A stretch of 64,000 nt of DNA from Thraustochytrium sp. TN22 (taxonomy: Eukaryota > Sar > Bigyra > Thraustochytrida > Thraustochytriidae): the NCBI GenBank assembly GCA_013306675.1, contig JABLUY010000136.1, forward strand, positions 36,298 through 100,297. The letters run 5' to 3'. Every line of letters begins with the position of its first letter. Position 1 is the stretch's first letter. The notes beneath the pieces were generated by a model. It saw nothing but the letters and a program-made list of their open reading frames with translations. It was not told where the DNA came from and did not search any database. Positions 11,001 to 21,112 of this stretch are shown one piece after another. The position numbers were made by a program, and so were the translations under genes.

Positions 11001-12185
11001 GACGTCTTCGCCCGCGACCTTGTTCGTCTTGGCAGCCTTGTCCTTCTTCGCGGCCTTGTTGCCTGTCACCTTGGAGCCAAGGACTTCTAGGAGGCTCTTG
11101 CGCTTCGGTGCCCTCACCGGGCTGGCGTCCTCGGTCACGTCGACGACCGTCACAGCCTCCGAGGCTGCAGTCGGTGCGCTTGGCGGGGCCTGTGGCGGCG
11201 TTGGCGGCAGCGCCGGAGCGGGCGTCGGCGGAAGAGGAGGCGCCGGCTTGCGACCCAGGATTGAAAAGGCGTTGGGCCCATTACGATTGCGTCCTGGCTG
11301 CCTGCTGTGCGAGGGCGTCCTTTCGGTCCCTGAATTGGGCGCGACCTGCGCTGCGCCCTCCGCCGTAGAAGGAGGAATCAGTGCCTCTTGCTCAACGTGC
11401 TCCGTCTCCGCAGATGGCGGCGGATCGGGAGTAAAGGTCTTCTTGCGCTGCATGAGTGCACCAAAGGCGTCGCCCCTGCTCTTTGGCCCAGCTTTCACAG
11501 GCGGGTCAGGCGAGACGGACGTCTGCTCCACGACGATGGAAGCGTTGTCAAGATTAGGGGCTGAAGGTTCTGGGGGGGGCGCGGCCTTGGTCGCAGGACG
11601 CGGCTTGCGCGGCTTGCCAAGCATTGCAAAGGCGTTGCGCCGCTTCTCGGCCCGTGGCGGGAATGTGCCGCTGTGCACGAGGTTGGCGTCGAAGCCGAGG
11701 CTCTGCAGGTCCGCCCAGAGGTTTTCGTCGCCGGTCTCTTGGCCCTCGTCCTCATAGTACCTGATATATAGACGTTGGAAGCGCTCGAAGGTGATCTTGC
11801 CGTCTTTGGCGTCGGTTGCGGTCAGCACATACTGATACACTTCCTCTGTGAACTCGGAACCGGTGCCTACTCGCAGAAGAGAGCGTCAGAAGAGAGTCCT
11901 TGTGCAAGCGCGGCAAGGCAGGCCAAACGTACCTGTGAACCAGGCCGTAGCCTCGGGTAGGTCGAGTACACCATCCTGGTCCGAGTCAAACCAATCGAAG
12001 GCCTGGCGCAGCGCACGCTCGCATGACGGCGTGAGCCGGATGGCGTCGCCCGGCTCGCGGAGCTTCTGCGTTGCGTGGTGGCGCTCGAGAGCGTCAGTCA
12101 TGGCGTGCCGCTCGAGGGCTTGCTTGCTTGATCGATCTGCACGTACCGTGGCAAGCTCCGCCGGGTCCACGCCGGCGGCACTCAT
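8025..12185 (-). CDS. ATAD5: EF-hand / ATAD5(Elg1)-type AAA+ / IPT-TIG fusion protein
   Basis: Three exons: 12185-12147, 12065-11933 and 11866-8025, giving 1337 residues in frame. Residues about 20-90 contain two EF-hand loops (DSDQDGVLDLPE and DAKDGKITFERF). A low-complexity Pro/Lys region then carries three NAFxxLG-like motifs. The AAA+ domain has Walker A GASGAGKS, Walker B LILIDEVD followed by VVFDEDRSFF, and the sensor-type strand PIMFTCN. This combination is characteristic of ATAD5/Elg1, the clamp-loader-like subunit that unloads PCNA from DNA. An IPT/TIG-like stretch (VQPPLGMVAGGGEIIIRGQNL) follows, then a nuclear basic region and a C-terminal helical region. The ATAD5 call is good; the EF-hand and TIG additions are unusual. 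The EF-hand part is tied to the ATPase by a well-supported intron. Confidence 0.82.
11867..11932 (-). other. Spliceosomal intron 2 of the ATAD5-type gene (66 nt)
   Basis: Donor ACAG|GTACGT (intron begins at 11932) and acceptor GCGAGTAG (ends at 11867), with TTCTGAC about 20 nt upstream of the acceptor. Phase 1. Splicing joins ATAWFTG to TGSEFTEEVYQ and links the two EF-hands. Without splicing the frame terminates soon after the first EF-hand. Confidence 0.87.
12066..12146 (-). other. Probable spliceosomal intron 1 of the ATAD5-type gene (81 nt)
   Basis: GTACGT donor at 12146, ACTGAC about 30 nt before the acceptor, and acceptor CAACGCAG ending at 12066. The length is divisible by three and has no stop, so retention would add 27 residues. 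The donor and branch element match the other two introns, and the retained peptide looks unlike a domain, so splicing is favoured. Confidence 0.65.
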
Positions 12186-12210
12186 CGGCGGCGCGCAGCC
12201 GCCGCCGCGC

Positions 12211-12241
<31 letters not shown>

Positions 12242-12580
12242 TGAGCCCGCCCTCGTCGCCGCGCCGCCGCGCGCGCACGCGACGTCGCCAGGCGGCTCTG
12301 CTGGCCTAACGACCGCCTCGCCTCAGCTGACTCGGACCCAACCGCGGCGCGGCCACAGCCGCCATGCCGCCGGATCACCGGTCGGGCGCGCAAGCGACAA
12401 GTAAGTGTGCCGCGAGGTACTCTGCATCCAGAAGGATGTTTTCAGGCTCGCTGTCTCTCTCGTTTCTCTCTTGCTTTCTTTCTTTCTCTGTTTCTTTCTC
12501 GCTCCGTTTTATTTCTCTCGTGGCAGTATTCCCTTGCTTGTCACGCCGTCCGCGTCCCACGCCGTTGCGCCAAGCGATAT
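12186..12580. other. Intergenic with pyrimidine tract
   Basis: Upstream of the ATAD5-type gene lies a GCC/CCG-rich block (12196-12245). At about 12448-12525 a CT-rich tract (ctttctttctttctctgttt) lies just beyond the 3' end of the small gene at 12581-12991. No gene seen. Confidence 0.5.
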
Positions 12581-12991
12581 TCAGTCAAAGGTTCTTGGCG
12601 TGATGAGGAGCAACGGGCTGTTGTCGAGGATGGGCTTGAAATCGTAGTAAAAGGAGACGGCCTTGGCTTCCGCCTTGACTGGGACGCCCTCGAGGCTGAG
12701 AGCCTCAAAGGTCTGGTCGAAGTCATTGAGCTGGTTGGATGGGTTAACCTGGCCCTTGTACAGTGCCAGATCCTTGACGTGGCCGTGCTTCTCCTGGATG
12801 CGGCGCACGAGGGAGAAGAGCGTGGCGTTGGAGCGAACGAAGACGGTCTCATTGTCGAAAGTCCAGTTGACCAGCTTGAGGTTAATCCGCACCCAGCCGA
12901 CGGCCTCCATCGGCACTACGCTGCGCTTCTCATCGGCCTTGTCGCCGCCGCCGGCGGCCTTCTTGCCGCCGCCCTTCTTCTTCTTGGCCAT
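12581..12991 (-). CDS. Small conserved-looking protein, possible ubiquitin-like fold
   Basis: A 136-residue ORF with a Lys-rich N-terminus (MAKKKKGGGKK). A compact domain follows: VGWVRINLKLVNWTFDNETV, a helix LVRRIQEKHG, LALYKGQV, and a C-terminal YYDFKP...PLLLI. The alternation of strands, one helix and an LxLYKG strand resembles a beta-grasp (ubiquitin-like) fold. I believe related short proteins occur in flagellated protists, but I cannot name the family and give no function. The ATG at 12991 is the only sensible start. The gene shares a 168-bp divergent promoter with the START-domain gene. Confidence 0.75.
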   Translation of the reverse strand: MAKKKKGGGKKAAGGGDKADEKRSVVPMEAVGWVRINLKLVNWTFDNETVFVRSNATLFSLVRRIQEKHGHVKDLALYKGQVNPSNQLNDFDQTFEALSLEGVPVKAEAKAVSFYYDFKPILDNSPLLLITPRTFD

Positions 12992-13159
12992 AGCGCCCGC
13001 CGTCGAGGTTGGCCAGCCAGCGCTGCCTGTGCTTGAGCGATTGCAGGTCCAGGCAGGAGCAAGCGCCGGGCCGGGCCGAAGCGCGCGGCCCCGCGCCGAC
13101 CGCTCCGCGCCGCGCCGCGCGGGAGTCCCAGTCCCTGCGCAGGCCCCGTCAGCGGGACG
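12992..13159. promoter_or_regulatory. 168-bp bidirectional promoter region
   Basis: The start codons of the small minus-strand gene (12991) and the START-domain gene (13160) are only 168 bp apart and point away from each other. Both 5' leaders and both core promoters must fit in this GC-rich segment. Confidence 0.6.
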
Positions 13160-15124
13160 ATGGACGCAGGCATCCGCGCCGCGCAGTGTGCGCCGGAGCC
13201 AAGTGACCTGGTTCGCCTTTTGGGCGCGGCGCCCGCCGACTGGGAGAGCAAGAAGCGCGGCTTGCGCGACGGTGGCGGCGGCGGCGGCGGCGGCGCGTGC
13301 GCGCGCGCGCTCGGTATGGAGGCCGGGCCTGCTCAGGATGGGGACGAGTCGCCACCGGCGGAGCGCCGTTCGCCGCTGCCTCGCGAGGTGCAGAAGCACC
13401 CATTCGTGCGACGCAAGACCCGCGGCGAGCAGGGCAAGGGCGAGGAGGAGGCGGAGGCGGAGGCGGAGGCGGAGGAGGACGTCTGCGTGCTATGCGGTTT
13501 GGGGCTAGAGCTGCACAGATGCGCCGTGTCGCCTCGCGTGCAGGCACGCTTCGATGCCAAGGCGCGAGCGGCCCCGCGGCCCGCAAGACGCACGAGCCGG
13601 CGCTTGGTGGAGTGCAGTGCAGGCGCGGACGCCGGGGCCTCGGGACGGCAGCTGGTGGGCAGTGGGTCTCTGGCGGAGGAGCAGACGAAGACTGTGGGTG
13701 GGGTTTGCATGTCTTCGTTCAAGGTGCTGCGACTGGTAGCACGTGTCAAGTCAAGGCGAGTGCAACAAGAGCAGCAGCTGCTGCAACAGCAACAGCAACA
13801 GCAGCAGCAGCAGCACCTACTACTGCAAGAAGGAGAGCTAGAAGACGGATGCGCAGCGGACGCGAGCACGAGCGGCCAGCTAGAAGCGGTGCCGTCGGTC
13901 AGCGGACGCAATGAGATGGCCCGGTCGGTGGCGTCACGGAGCACGATGAGCATGGCGACGGCGCGGCGCACTCAAGACAAGCCGCCCGTGGCGACCGAGT
14001 GCGTCTTCATGGATCGGTGCGTGCGGTGCATCGATCAGGGCGACGCGTGGGTCCTGGAGGACCTGTGCGATATCCTGGGCATGGACGTGGGCCGCGTGGT
14101 GGACCTGCTGGACGAGGAGCGGGACTGTTCACGCATCATGCTGGGGCCTGGCGTGCCTGTTAGCAAGCTGTTCGTGAATGACCGAGGGCTGCTCACCATG
14201 GCGCTTCGCATCCGTACGCAAGCGATGCGCAAGCTGCACGACTGGTGCCAGGACATGCGCGAGTCGCTGCGCATCGGGACGGACGGTGTAGAGGGCGCCG
14301 ACTCGCAGACATCCAATGCGCGAGGAGGCGGCTGGCGTACAGGGGGCGGGCGCGTCGCGATGTCGGCGATTGGGGCGCGCAGCGGGCAGGCGTGGCGCGA
14401 GCGGGCGGCGCAGGTAGCCATGCTTAACCCGGAGCGCGTGGCACGGGACGCCTTGTCGGCGCTCTTTGTGCGCGCGCGAGGACGGGAGGAGTGGCGGCCA
14501 TGCGGGGCCACGGAGACCAACAAGCTGCCAATGTACACGCGACACTTTGTGGATAGCGTCAAGGACGAGTACGTGCACGTCAAGTGCCAGGCGACGCTGG
14601 ACGTGCCGCCATCGGTGGCGTACAGGTTGCTGGCGAACGCGACGTCGTGGCCGACGTGGGACGAGGCGGTGGAGAGCGTACAGCAAGTGGAGGTCTTCGA
14701 CGAGCGCACAGACCTGCTACACGTGAGGCTGCGCGAGTTGCGGCCCCTGGACGCTAGCCTCCACGGCGGCGTGGCGGACGTGCTGCCACCCGAGCTGACA
14801 CGCGCGCGCGACGCCTGCGTCCTGCGCGCCCGGTACGAGGCCTTTCGGCAGTACGCTGTGGCAGTGCACTCGGTCTCGTGGGAGACGTGCCCGGCGACGC
14901 GGTCGCACGTGCGCGCAAAGGTGCGTTCGTCCGGCTTTGTGGTGGAGGCAGCCCTGACCCGAGAGGGATTCGTGAACGACACACGAAGCAGCCTAACGCT
15001 GGTATGGCTGGTGGACGTGCAGACTGGTGGGAAGCCCATGCCGGACTTTCTGAAGCAGTACATGATTTGGCAGCGATGCCGATGCATGGATAGCCTGGTG
15101 GGGTTGTTTCGAGCAAGGAAGTGA
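13160..15124 (+). CDS. START-domain (lipid-binding) protein with N-terminal low-complexity region
   Basis: A 654-residue single-exon protein. The first 300 residues are low complexity: poly-Gly, an (EA)n run from a GAGGCG repeat (13446-13478), a CxxC...HxC cluster (CVLCGLGLELHRC, about residues 112-124) and a short poly-Gln run (13788-13815). The C-terminal ~230 residues read as a START-like domain: EYVHVKCQATLDVPPSVAYRLL, W.TWDEAVESVQQVE, a long TRSHVRAKVRSSGFVV strand pair, and a closing helix PDFLKQYMIWQRCRCMDSL. This type (START plus small Cys cluster) is abundant in stramenopiles. It likely binds a lipid or other hydrophobic ligand; the ligand is unknown. The ATG at 13160 is the first; one at 13316 is an alternative. 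Confidence 0.78.
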   Translation: MDAGIRAAQCAPEPSDLVRLLGAAPADWESKKRGLRDGGGGGGGGACARALGMEAGPAQDGDESPPAERRSPLPREVQKHPFVRRKTRGEQGKGEEEAEAEAEAEEDVCVLCGLGLELHRCAVSPRVQARFDAKARAAPRPARRTSRRLVECSAGADAGASGRQLVGSGSLAEEQTKTVGGVCMSSFKVLRLVARVKSRRVQQEQQLLQQQQQQQQQQHLLLQEGELEDGCAADASTSGQLEAVPSVSGRNEMARSVASRSTMSMATARRTQDKPPVATECVFMDRCVRCIDQGDAWVLEDLCDILGMDVGRVVDLLDEERDCSRIMLGPGVPVSKLFVNDRGLLTMALRIRTQAMRKLHDWCQDMRESLRIGTDGVEGADSQTSNARGGGWRTGGGRVAMSAIGARSGQAWRERAAQVAMLNPERVARDALSALFVRARGREEWRPCGATETNKLPMYTRHFVDSVKDEYVHVKCQATLDVPPSVAYRLLANATSWPTWDEAVESVQQVEVFDERTDLLHVRLRELRPLDASLHGGVADVLPPELTRARDACVLRARYEAFRQYAVAVHSVSWETCPATRSHVRAKVRSSGFVVEAALTREGFVNDTRSSLTLVWLVDVQTGGKPMPDFLKQYMIWQRCRCMDSLVGLFRARK

Positions 15125-15359
15125 CCATGCCGTGCTTTGTGAGGCTCGGCTGCGATGCCGATGACGTGGTTCGCGTCCTCTCGCTCGTTCGGGAAAGAGA
15201 ATGAACGCAGCGTGGGCTGCCGAGCCGATGAACAGGGACTCGAGAAGCAAAGAGGTAATTGGTGTGTGTGTAATGAATGAATCCAGTGAGTAATCTACAG
15301 CATACATAGAGCGCGCTTGTCTGTCTCGCACGACGGGAGGGAAAAGGGGCGGCGCGCGT

Positions 15360-15465
15360 CTAGTCGAGGTCTAGGTCCTGCAAAAGGTCCCAGGCAGTGG
15401 TCTCTTCCAGGGCGAGGTCCGCGAAGTAATGATGGTCGCCATCATCGCCGGAGCAGGCCCTGTCG

Positions 15466-15497
<32 letters not shown>

Positions 15498-16994
15498 TTC
15501 GTCGTCATGGTCACCCTGGGCGCATTCACCGCGATGGCGCTGGCGCTTGCCCTGCTTGCAGATCTCGCACTTGGTGGACGTGTGGAGGCTCTTGAGGAGG
15601 ACGTTAATGTCCTTGCGCGCCCAGCCGCGAAGCTTGGGCTCGGTGGCGGCGACGTGCTCGAACATGTCGGAGCCGAGCTCGACGTGGAGGTCGAGGATGC
15701 TGCGGAGCATGGCGGCGACCTCTCGCGTCCAGTGGAGCTTGAGCGCGAGGGTGTTGTCGAGCAGGACTCCGTCGAGGTTCCAGGAGACGTGGCAGTCCTC
15801 GCAGTCGCAGGCGGAAAGCACGGCGAGCTGGAGCTCGCCGAGCGCGAAGAGGAAGCCGAGGTCCTCGTACATGGCGAAAAAGCGGTTGCCGTAGAAGTTC
15901 TTGTGCAAAAACACGGCCTTGCTGACGACCAGGGAGCGGACAGGCTCGGGCCACTCGAGCAGGTTGCCCGGGGCCTTTTTGTTGCTGCGGAAGAGGAGCT
16001 CGAGGTAGCCGGCGACGCCGTGGATGAAGTCGTCGTCGTACTTGGCGGTGCTGCTGAGGCGGCGGCGCAGCTCGGTGCGCAGATCGGCGGAGGACTGGAG
16101 CGCCTTCCAGTTCTCGAGCTGCGCGCGCTTTCGGCGCTCCTGGACGAGGTTCTTGACCTTTTGCTTGAAGGAGGAGTTGAGGCAGTTCTGCACGCAGGCG
16201 GGCAGTTCGCCGGACTCGAGCATGCGGCGTTTGAGGCCCTCGAAGTCGCGCTCGCCGCGGCCGTTGGCCACGAGGTCGGAGCTGATGTAGGTCATGAGCG
16301 TGCGCATGAGCGTGAGTTCCTCGAGCGTGGACGTCGAGACGGCGACCGAGCTCTGCGGGAGCTGGTGCGGGCTCGACGGCGTCAAGGTCTGCGGGGCGGC
16401 CCAGAGCTGGGCGTCGGCGCGGCCGCGCTTGCTGCCGGCGGCGCGCGGCAGCGCGGGCGACTCGGGCGTCTCGGGTGGCACGGGCGCGGACGCCTCGAGT
16501 CCGTAGACGCCGGCGAACTCGGAGAAGGGCGGGTCGCAAAATGCGGTGGCGAAGTCCTCGGGGCTGGCGCGCAGTTCGGGCTCCACCTTGACGATGTTGG
16601 GCAGGCCGGCGAAGCGCACGAAGTTGTTGAGGCTGTCGCAGAGGTCGGTGGAGGGGCGCGCCTGCGGCGCGAGGCTCGCGCCGGGCATGATGAAGATGGG
16701 CTGCGCCTCCTCCTTGATGTGCGTCACGCTGGCGGTCTCGGAGCCAGTCGAGTCGCAGCAGGTGGCGCTCGATTCGGGCGAGGACGGCAGCCACTCGGAC
16801 TCGTCCAAGCTCGGCACCGAGGCGGCTTCCCCCACGTCGGCGTCCGGGGCTTGGCGGCAGCCGCCGAGCAGCAGCTGCTGGAGCAGCTGCTGCTCTTCGT
16901 CGTCGCTGGGGTCGGCCTCGCGCCTGCAGCCGCCGTGGCCGACGAAGTCGTCCACCGCCAGCAGGTCTGCCACCATCTGGTACTCGGAGCTCAT
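15360..16994 (-). CDS. Putative transcription regulator, unrecognised Cys/His family, member 1
   Basis: 544 residues from the ATG at 16994. Residues 1-240 are acidic and Ser/Pro-rich, with psi-K-x-E motifs (IKEE at 93, VKVEPE at 135) and short motifs SLNNFV (121) and DFATAF (147). Residues 248-478 form a core shared with the next gene upstream: ERDFEGLKRR, a basic stretch KNLVQERRKRAQLENW, LLEWPEPVRS, the Cys/His cluster LSACDCEDCH (394-402), LHWTR, KDINVLL, and CxxC (476-479). The C-terminus holds a run of 14 Asp and an acidic hydrophobic tail ETTAWDLLQDLDLD typical of activation domains. I do not recognise the core. A zinc-stabilised DNA- or chromatin-binding module is an inference. It converges on the START gene 235 bp away. 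Confidence 0.85.
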
Positions 16995-17002
16995 CTTGCG
17001 GT

Positions 17003-17062
17003 CGATTGATTGATCGATGATCGATTGATCGAGCGAGCGAGCAAGCGAGCGAGCGAGCAAGC
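17003..17062. repeat. Simple repeat (GATT/GATC)n then (GAGC)n just upstream of a start codon
   Basis: Immediately upstream of the minus-strand ATG at 16994, the plus strand reads gattgattgatcgatgatcg and then gagcgagcgagcaagcgagc. In mRNA sense this is (GCTC)n followed by GATC/AATC units. It probably lies in the 5' leader. Confidence 0.85.
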
Positions 17063-18597
17063 GGCCGCGAGACTCGGGTCGTGCAAGCGCCCTGGTCTGC
17101 ACGTGCGCGCGTCTCGCTTGCCTGGCTCGCGTGCCTGCGAGGAAGCGCCGCGCCGCGCCTCCGCGCCGAGCGTCGCGCCGCGTAGCCTAGCGCCGAGTCG
17201 CGCGGGGCTGCGCCGCCGCGCCGCGCTGGCCCTGCTCGCTCTGCGTTGGCGGTCTGGCGCCCGCCGGCCGGCCGCCCGACTCGGACCGGCCCGCGGCGCG
17301 CGGCGCGGGCGCGCGACCAGCTCGACCAGGGCTACGCTTTTCTCGCGCTGGCCACGGCGCTGCGGGCGGCGGTGGGGGGCTGCGGGGCCCGTGCGGGCAG
17401 GCGCGTCGCAGCCCGCAGCGCCCACGGCGGCCGCGCGGCGACCACCCGCGATGAGGCGCCGCTGCCCGCAGACGGCCCGCAAGCCCCCGCATCCCGCGGG
17501 AACCGCACGTGCTGCGGGGGAGCGGCGCCGGCGGGGAGGCGGGAGTGACTGACTGACTGTTGGTGCGCACGGAGTGCCCGCGCTTGCCCACTCATCATTA
17601 GCACTGATGGACAGGGCGGGCTGGTCCGCCAACCACCGCTGCCGCCGATGGCCACCATGATCTTGATTCGGGCTCGGAGTCCCTGCCTTGCAATCAATCA
17701 AACTGCACCTTCTCAGACTGGCGGAGGCCGGCCTGCACTGCACAGGCTGCACGCGCCATCGCGGACGTCAACGCGCGCGCGCGCCCGCCGCAAGTTTTTC
17801 AAGGTGCAGACAACTGCGAGCGAGCTGCGCGGGCGCCGAGCGCCGAGCGAGCGAGTGAGCGAGCCATCAGTGATCATGAGCGTGCGACCTGGCAGGCGCG
17901 AGCAAGAGACTCGGAGGCTGCGCAGCATGGCAGCGGCGCAGAGCGGCCGTGCAATCGTAGAAAAGCAGCAACCTCTGCATGGCCATAGCGCAGGTGCGGT
18001 ACGCCGCAGCACGGCGGTACGCGTGGCACGGGTACGCACTGCGCTGTCGCCAAGCCACCGTCGAGCGGCGCGGCGCGGCGCGGCCAACTTGAAGCGAGCA
18101 AGCAATCAACGTCACGGTGACGATGGCACGGAGAAACATGGGTGGACATCGGTGGACAAAGAGTAAGTACAAACAGGGCAAACAGCCAGCTGGCTGGCCG
18201 GGCGGCCGTGCCGGCCAGGCAGCCAGCCAGGCGGAAGGCGCGCGTCCATGTCGCCAGTGCAGCCGCCAGCTCGCACGGCTCACGGCAGAGACAGAGACCG
18301 CAGAGACTCGGCAGAGTCGCAGACAGCGCCCGAGCGCCGCTCGTGCGTCTTCCGCCCAGCCACCCACCGTGGCCGGCCGCGGAGCCGGACGAGCGTGGCG
18401 ACCGCCGCCAGGAAGCAGGCAGCGCCGCACCGGCGCGCCGGACGGCCGCGCCGGCCACGCACCGCTGGCAGCACGCGGCGTAGTGTCGCGCAGCGTTGGC
18501 GTAGCGCAGAAGGCTTAGCTCCCTCGCCCGCTCAGCCAGCTCGGGCCTTGAGGCGCTCGTGGTCGCTCACGCGCGCGCGCTGCGCAGGTGCAATGGG

Positions 18598-18619
18598 TGC
18601 AATCATTGCATTGATTGCA
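18598..18619. repeat. Inverted repeat TGCAATCA-6-TGATTGCA
   Basis: Perfect 8-bp arms separated by TTGCAT, within a short A/T-containing island (18590-18625) in otherwise GC-rich DNA. It could be a dimeric protein binding site in the region between the two paralogues. No direct evidence of use. Confidence 0.6.
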
Positions 18620-19155
18620 ATGCACAGAGGCTCGCGCTCATCTCGTCCTCGCGCTGGCTGGGCGCGTGCCGGGAGGGAGATCGCCGTTGGCGTCAGAGCG
18701 GCGGCGCGAAGCGAGGCGCGACGGCGGCGAGGCGAGGCGACGCGACGCGCGAGACACAACCAGCCTCCTGCCGGAGGCTGACTGTGAGCGCGGTGCTAGG
18801 CGCGCGCGCGCGGGAGGCGGAGGCACTGGTCGCGTCGCGCGGCGCGGGCCAAGATTGGGCACGCGCGCAGCGCCTGGTGATGGCTGATAGTAGAGGAGCT
18901 GCCGTCACGCGTGGTTGAGAAAAGATAGTTCCGCAACTGGGCAGAAATGGGTAGAATTGGCAGATGCGGCGTGGGAGGATGCTGGTCAGCGGCGAACGAA
19001 CGGAGCCGTGCGGCGTGCCGCGGCCAGCCCAGCGGCTGTTGGGCCGGCCGGCGGCGGGGAAAGGAAAGCTAGAGCTAGGCCGCGCGCCGGGGAACTGCGC
19101 GCGGGCGGATTCGGACGCAGACGGCCGGGAATTGCATTTCACTGACAGTGAAAGG

Positions 19156-21079
19156 TCATGCGACGCAGTGGAGCCAAGGCGCGAAGATGGGCGCGGAACT
19201 TGCTGCAACGTAGGCTGTCCTCTCGAACTCGCCGTCGCAGGTCTTGACCGTGAGTCCGGAGTCGTTGGTGTCGTACTCGTCGACGCTGGCCACGGAGGAG
19301 TCGGAGTCGGAGTCGTCACTGGTCTCGTAGTCGTCGTCGCTGGACTCCTCGCCCTCGGCGTCGCTGGCAGTGGTGGAGGCATAGGATTCGCACTGGTCGT
19401 CCAGGTCGTCCTTGTCGTAGTCGTCGCTCCCCAGGCGAAAGGTCTCATGGTCGCTGTCGTAGAGGCTTTCGTACTCCTCGAAGCTGCTGTGGCTGTCGAG
19501 GTTGCCGCAGAAGAGTTCGTCGAGCAGGCCGGGCCAGACGCAGTCGTAGCCAGGATGGTTGAGGAAGAGGTCGTCGAGCGAAGTGCCATTCGCACAGGCC
19601 TCGTGGAGGAAGTCCAGCCTGCGCTGCGCGCAAGGCGCTCCGAGAGCGCGGCCGGTTTCAAAGCCGAAGCACGCGAGGCGGTCAACCTCGACGTCGAAGT
19701 CGCGCCTGAAGGCGGCCATGAGGGAGTCGAGGCGGGCCGTCCAGGCGTCCATCTCGCGCTTGACGTCCCAGAGAAGGGCGAAGCGGCGGTGCCAGACCTC
19801 ATCGATTTGAGGACGGTAGGCGTCCTCAAAGACAATGTCCACGTCGAAGCGCGCCTCTTGCTTGATGAGCTCGCGTTCCTGGAGCAGGCGGCGCATGTTG
19901 GGCTCCAACTCGTCGAGGTCCTCTCCGGGGGAGGCGTCGTCAAGATCGACGCAACTCTTGCACTTGTAAGGCCGGCGGCGCCTGGTGTGGCAATACGCGG
20001 CAATGCTGCTGCAGGCCTTGCATGGGGGCCGGCGCGCGCCGCGTTTCGTGGCGCAGGCCTCGCAGTCGTTGGGCGAATGCACCTGAAACAGAAGGACATT
20101 GATGTCTTCGTCCGTCCAGTCGCGCAGCTTGGGCTGGGTTTTGAGCAGGTACGCGTACATGTCCTCGCGCAGGTACATGTGCGCGTGGAGCACGTCGTGC
20201 AGCAGCTGCGCCTTTTGGCGCGTCCAGTGCCAGCGCAGCGCCTTGGAGTCCGTGGCGCGCGCCTCGCACTTGTCGAGTTCCCAGGCCTCGTGGCAGTCGC
20301 TGCAGTCGCAGGTCGAGAGGATGGCCATCTCAACCTCGCCAGGCGGTAGCAGCTTGCTGAAGAGGTCCATGTGCAGGCTGTGGAACTTGAGCTTGTGCTC
20401 GTTGCGGTGATGGTGCAGCGCGAGGTCGACGATGGCCTTACGCGGGCCCTCGGGCCAATCCAGCACGCTGCCGGGCGCCGTCTTGTCCTTTTGCGCGCGC
20501 AGGTAGTCGGCAACCTCCTGCACGAACTCGTCGCTGAAGACCTTCGTGTCGACGAAGAGCTCCGCACGCAGGCAGGCCTCCAGGTTGGTCTGCTTGCGGA
20601 GGTACCGCCAGAACTCGAGCTGCTTGCGCCGGCGCCGCTCGTGCAGGAGGTTCTTGACCGAGTTCTTGAAACCGCCGCCCACACGCTTGTCGTCAGTGCA
20701 CGCCTCGAAGGCGCGCCCCTCCAGCTCGCGCCGCGCCTGCTCCCAGTCGCGCTCGCCGCGCTTGTTGCGCAGCATCGCCGTGGCCACCACGTTCAGCATG
20801 TGCAGGGTGGCCGTCGTCACGGTCTCTGCTTTTCCAATGGCCTCCTCATGATTGCGCTTCGCGCCCACACGCGCATCTCCGGTGCACATGCTCGCCGCCG
20901 GCGACGACGCCGCACGAGCCACCGCCTTGCGCCGCGCCTTGCGCGCCTTGCGCGGCTTCTTGCCCGGCTTTTGCGGCGACAGCAGCGCCTGCTGAGGGTT
21001 CGGCGCGGGCGAGACCGGCGTAGGCGAGGCCGTCATGAGCCTCGCCCCAGAGGTGGGCGTCCCCGGCTTGCCCAGCGCA

Positions 21080-21112
<33 letters not shown>

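Larger units (their letters stand above)
16995..19155. other. 2.2-kb intergenic region between the two Cys/His paralogues
   Basis: It contains the leader and promoter of the downstream paralogue and the 3' side of the upstream one. No supported gene. Features seen: GATT/GATC repeats followed by (GAGC)n at 17003-17062, a near-palindrome of GCTGGCTGGCCGG with CCGGCCAGGCAGCCAGC at about 18190-18230, and a less GC-rich inverted repeat at 18598-18619. ORFs on both strands are Arg/Ala/Ser-rich and lack motifs. Confidence 0.5.
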
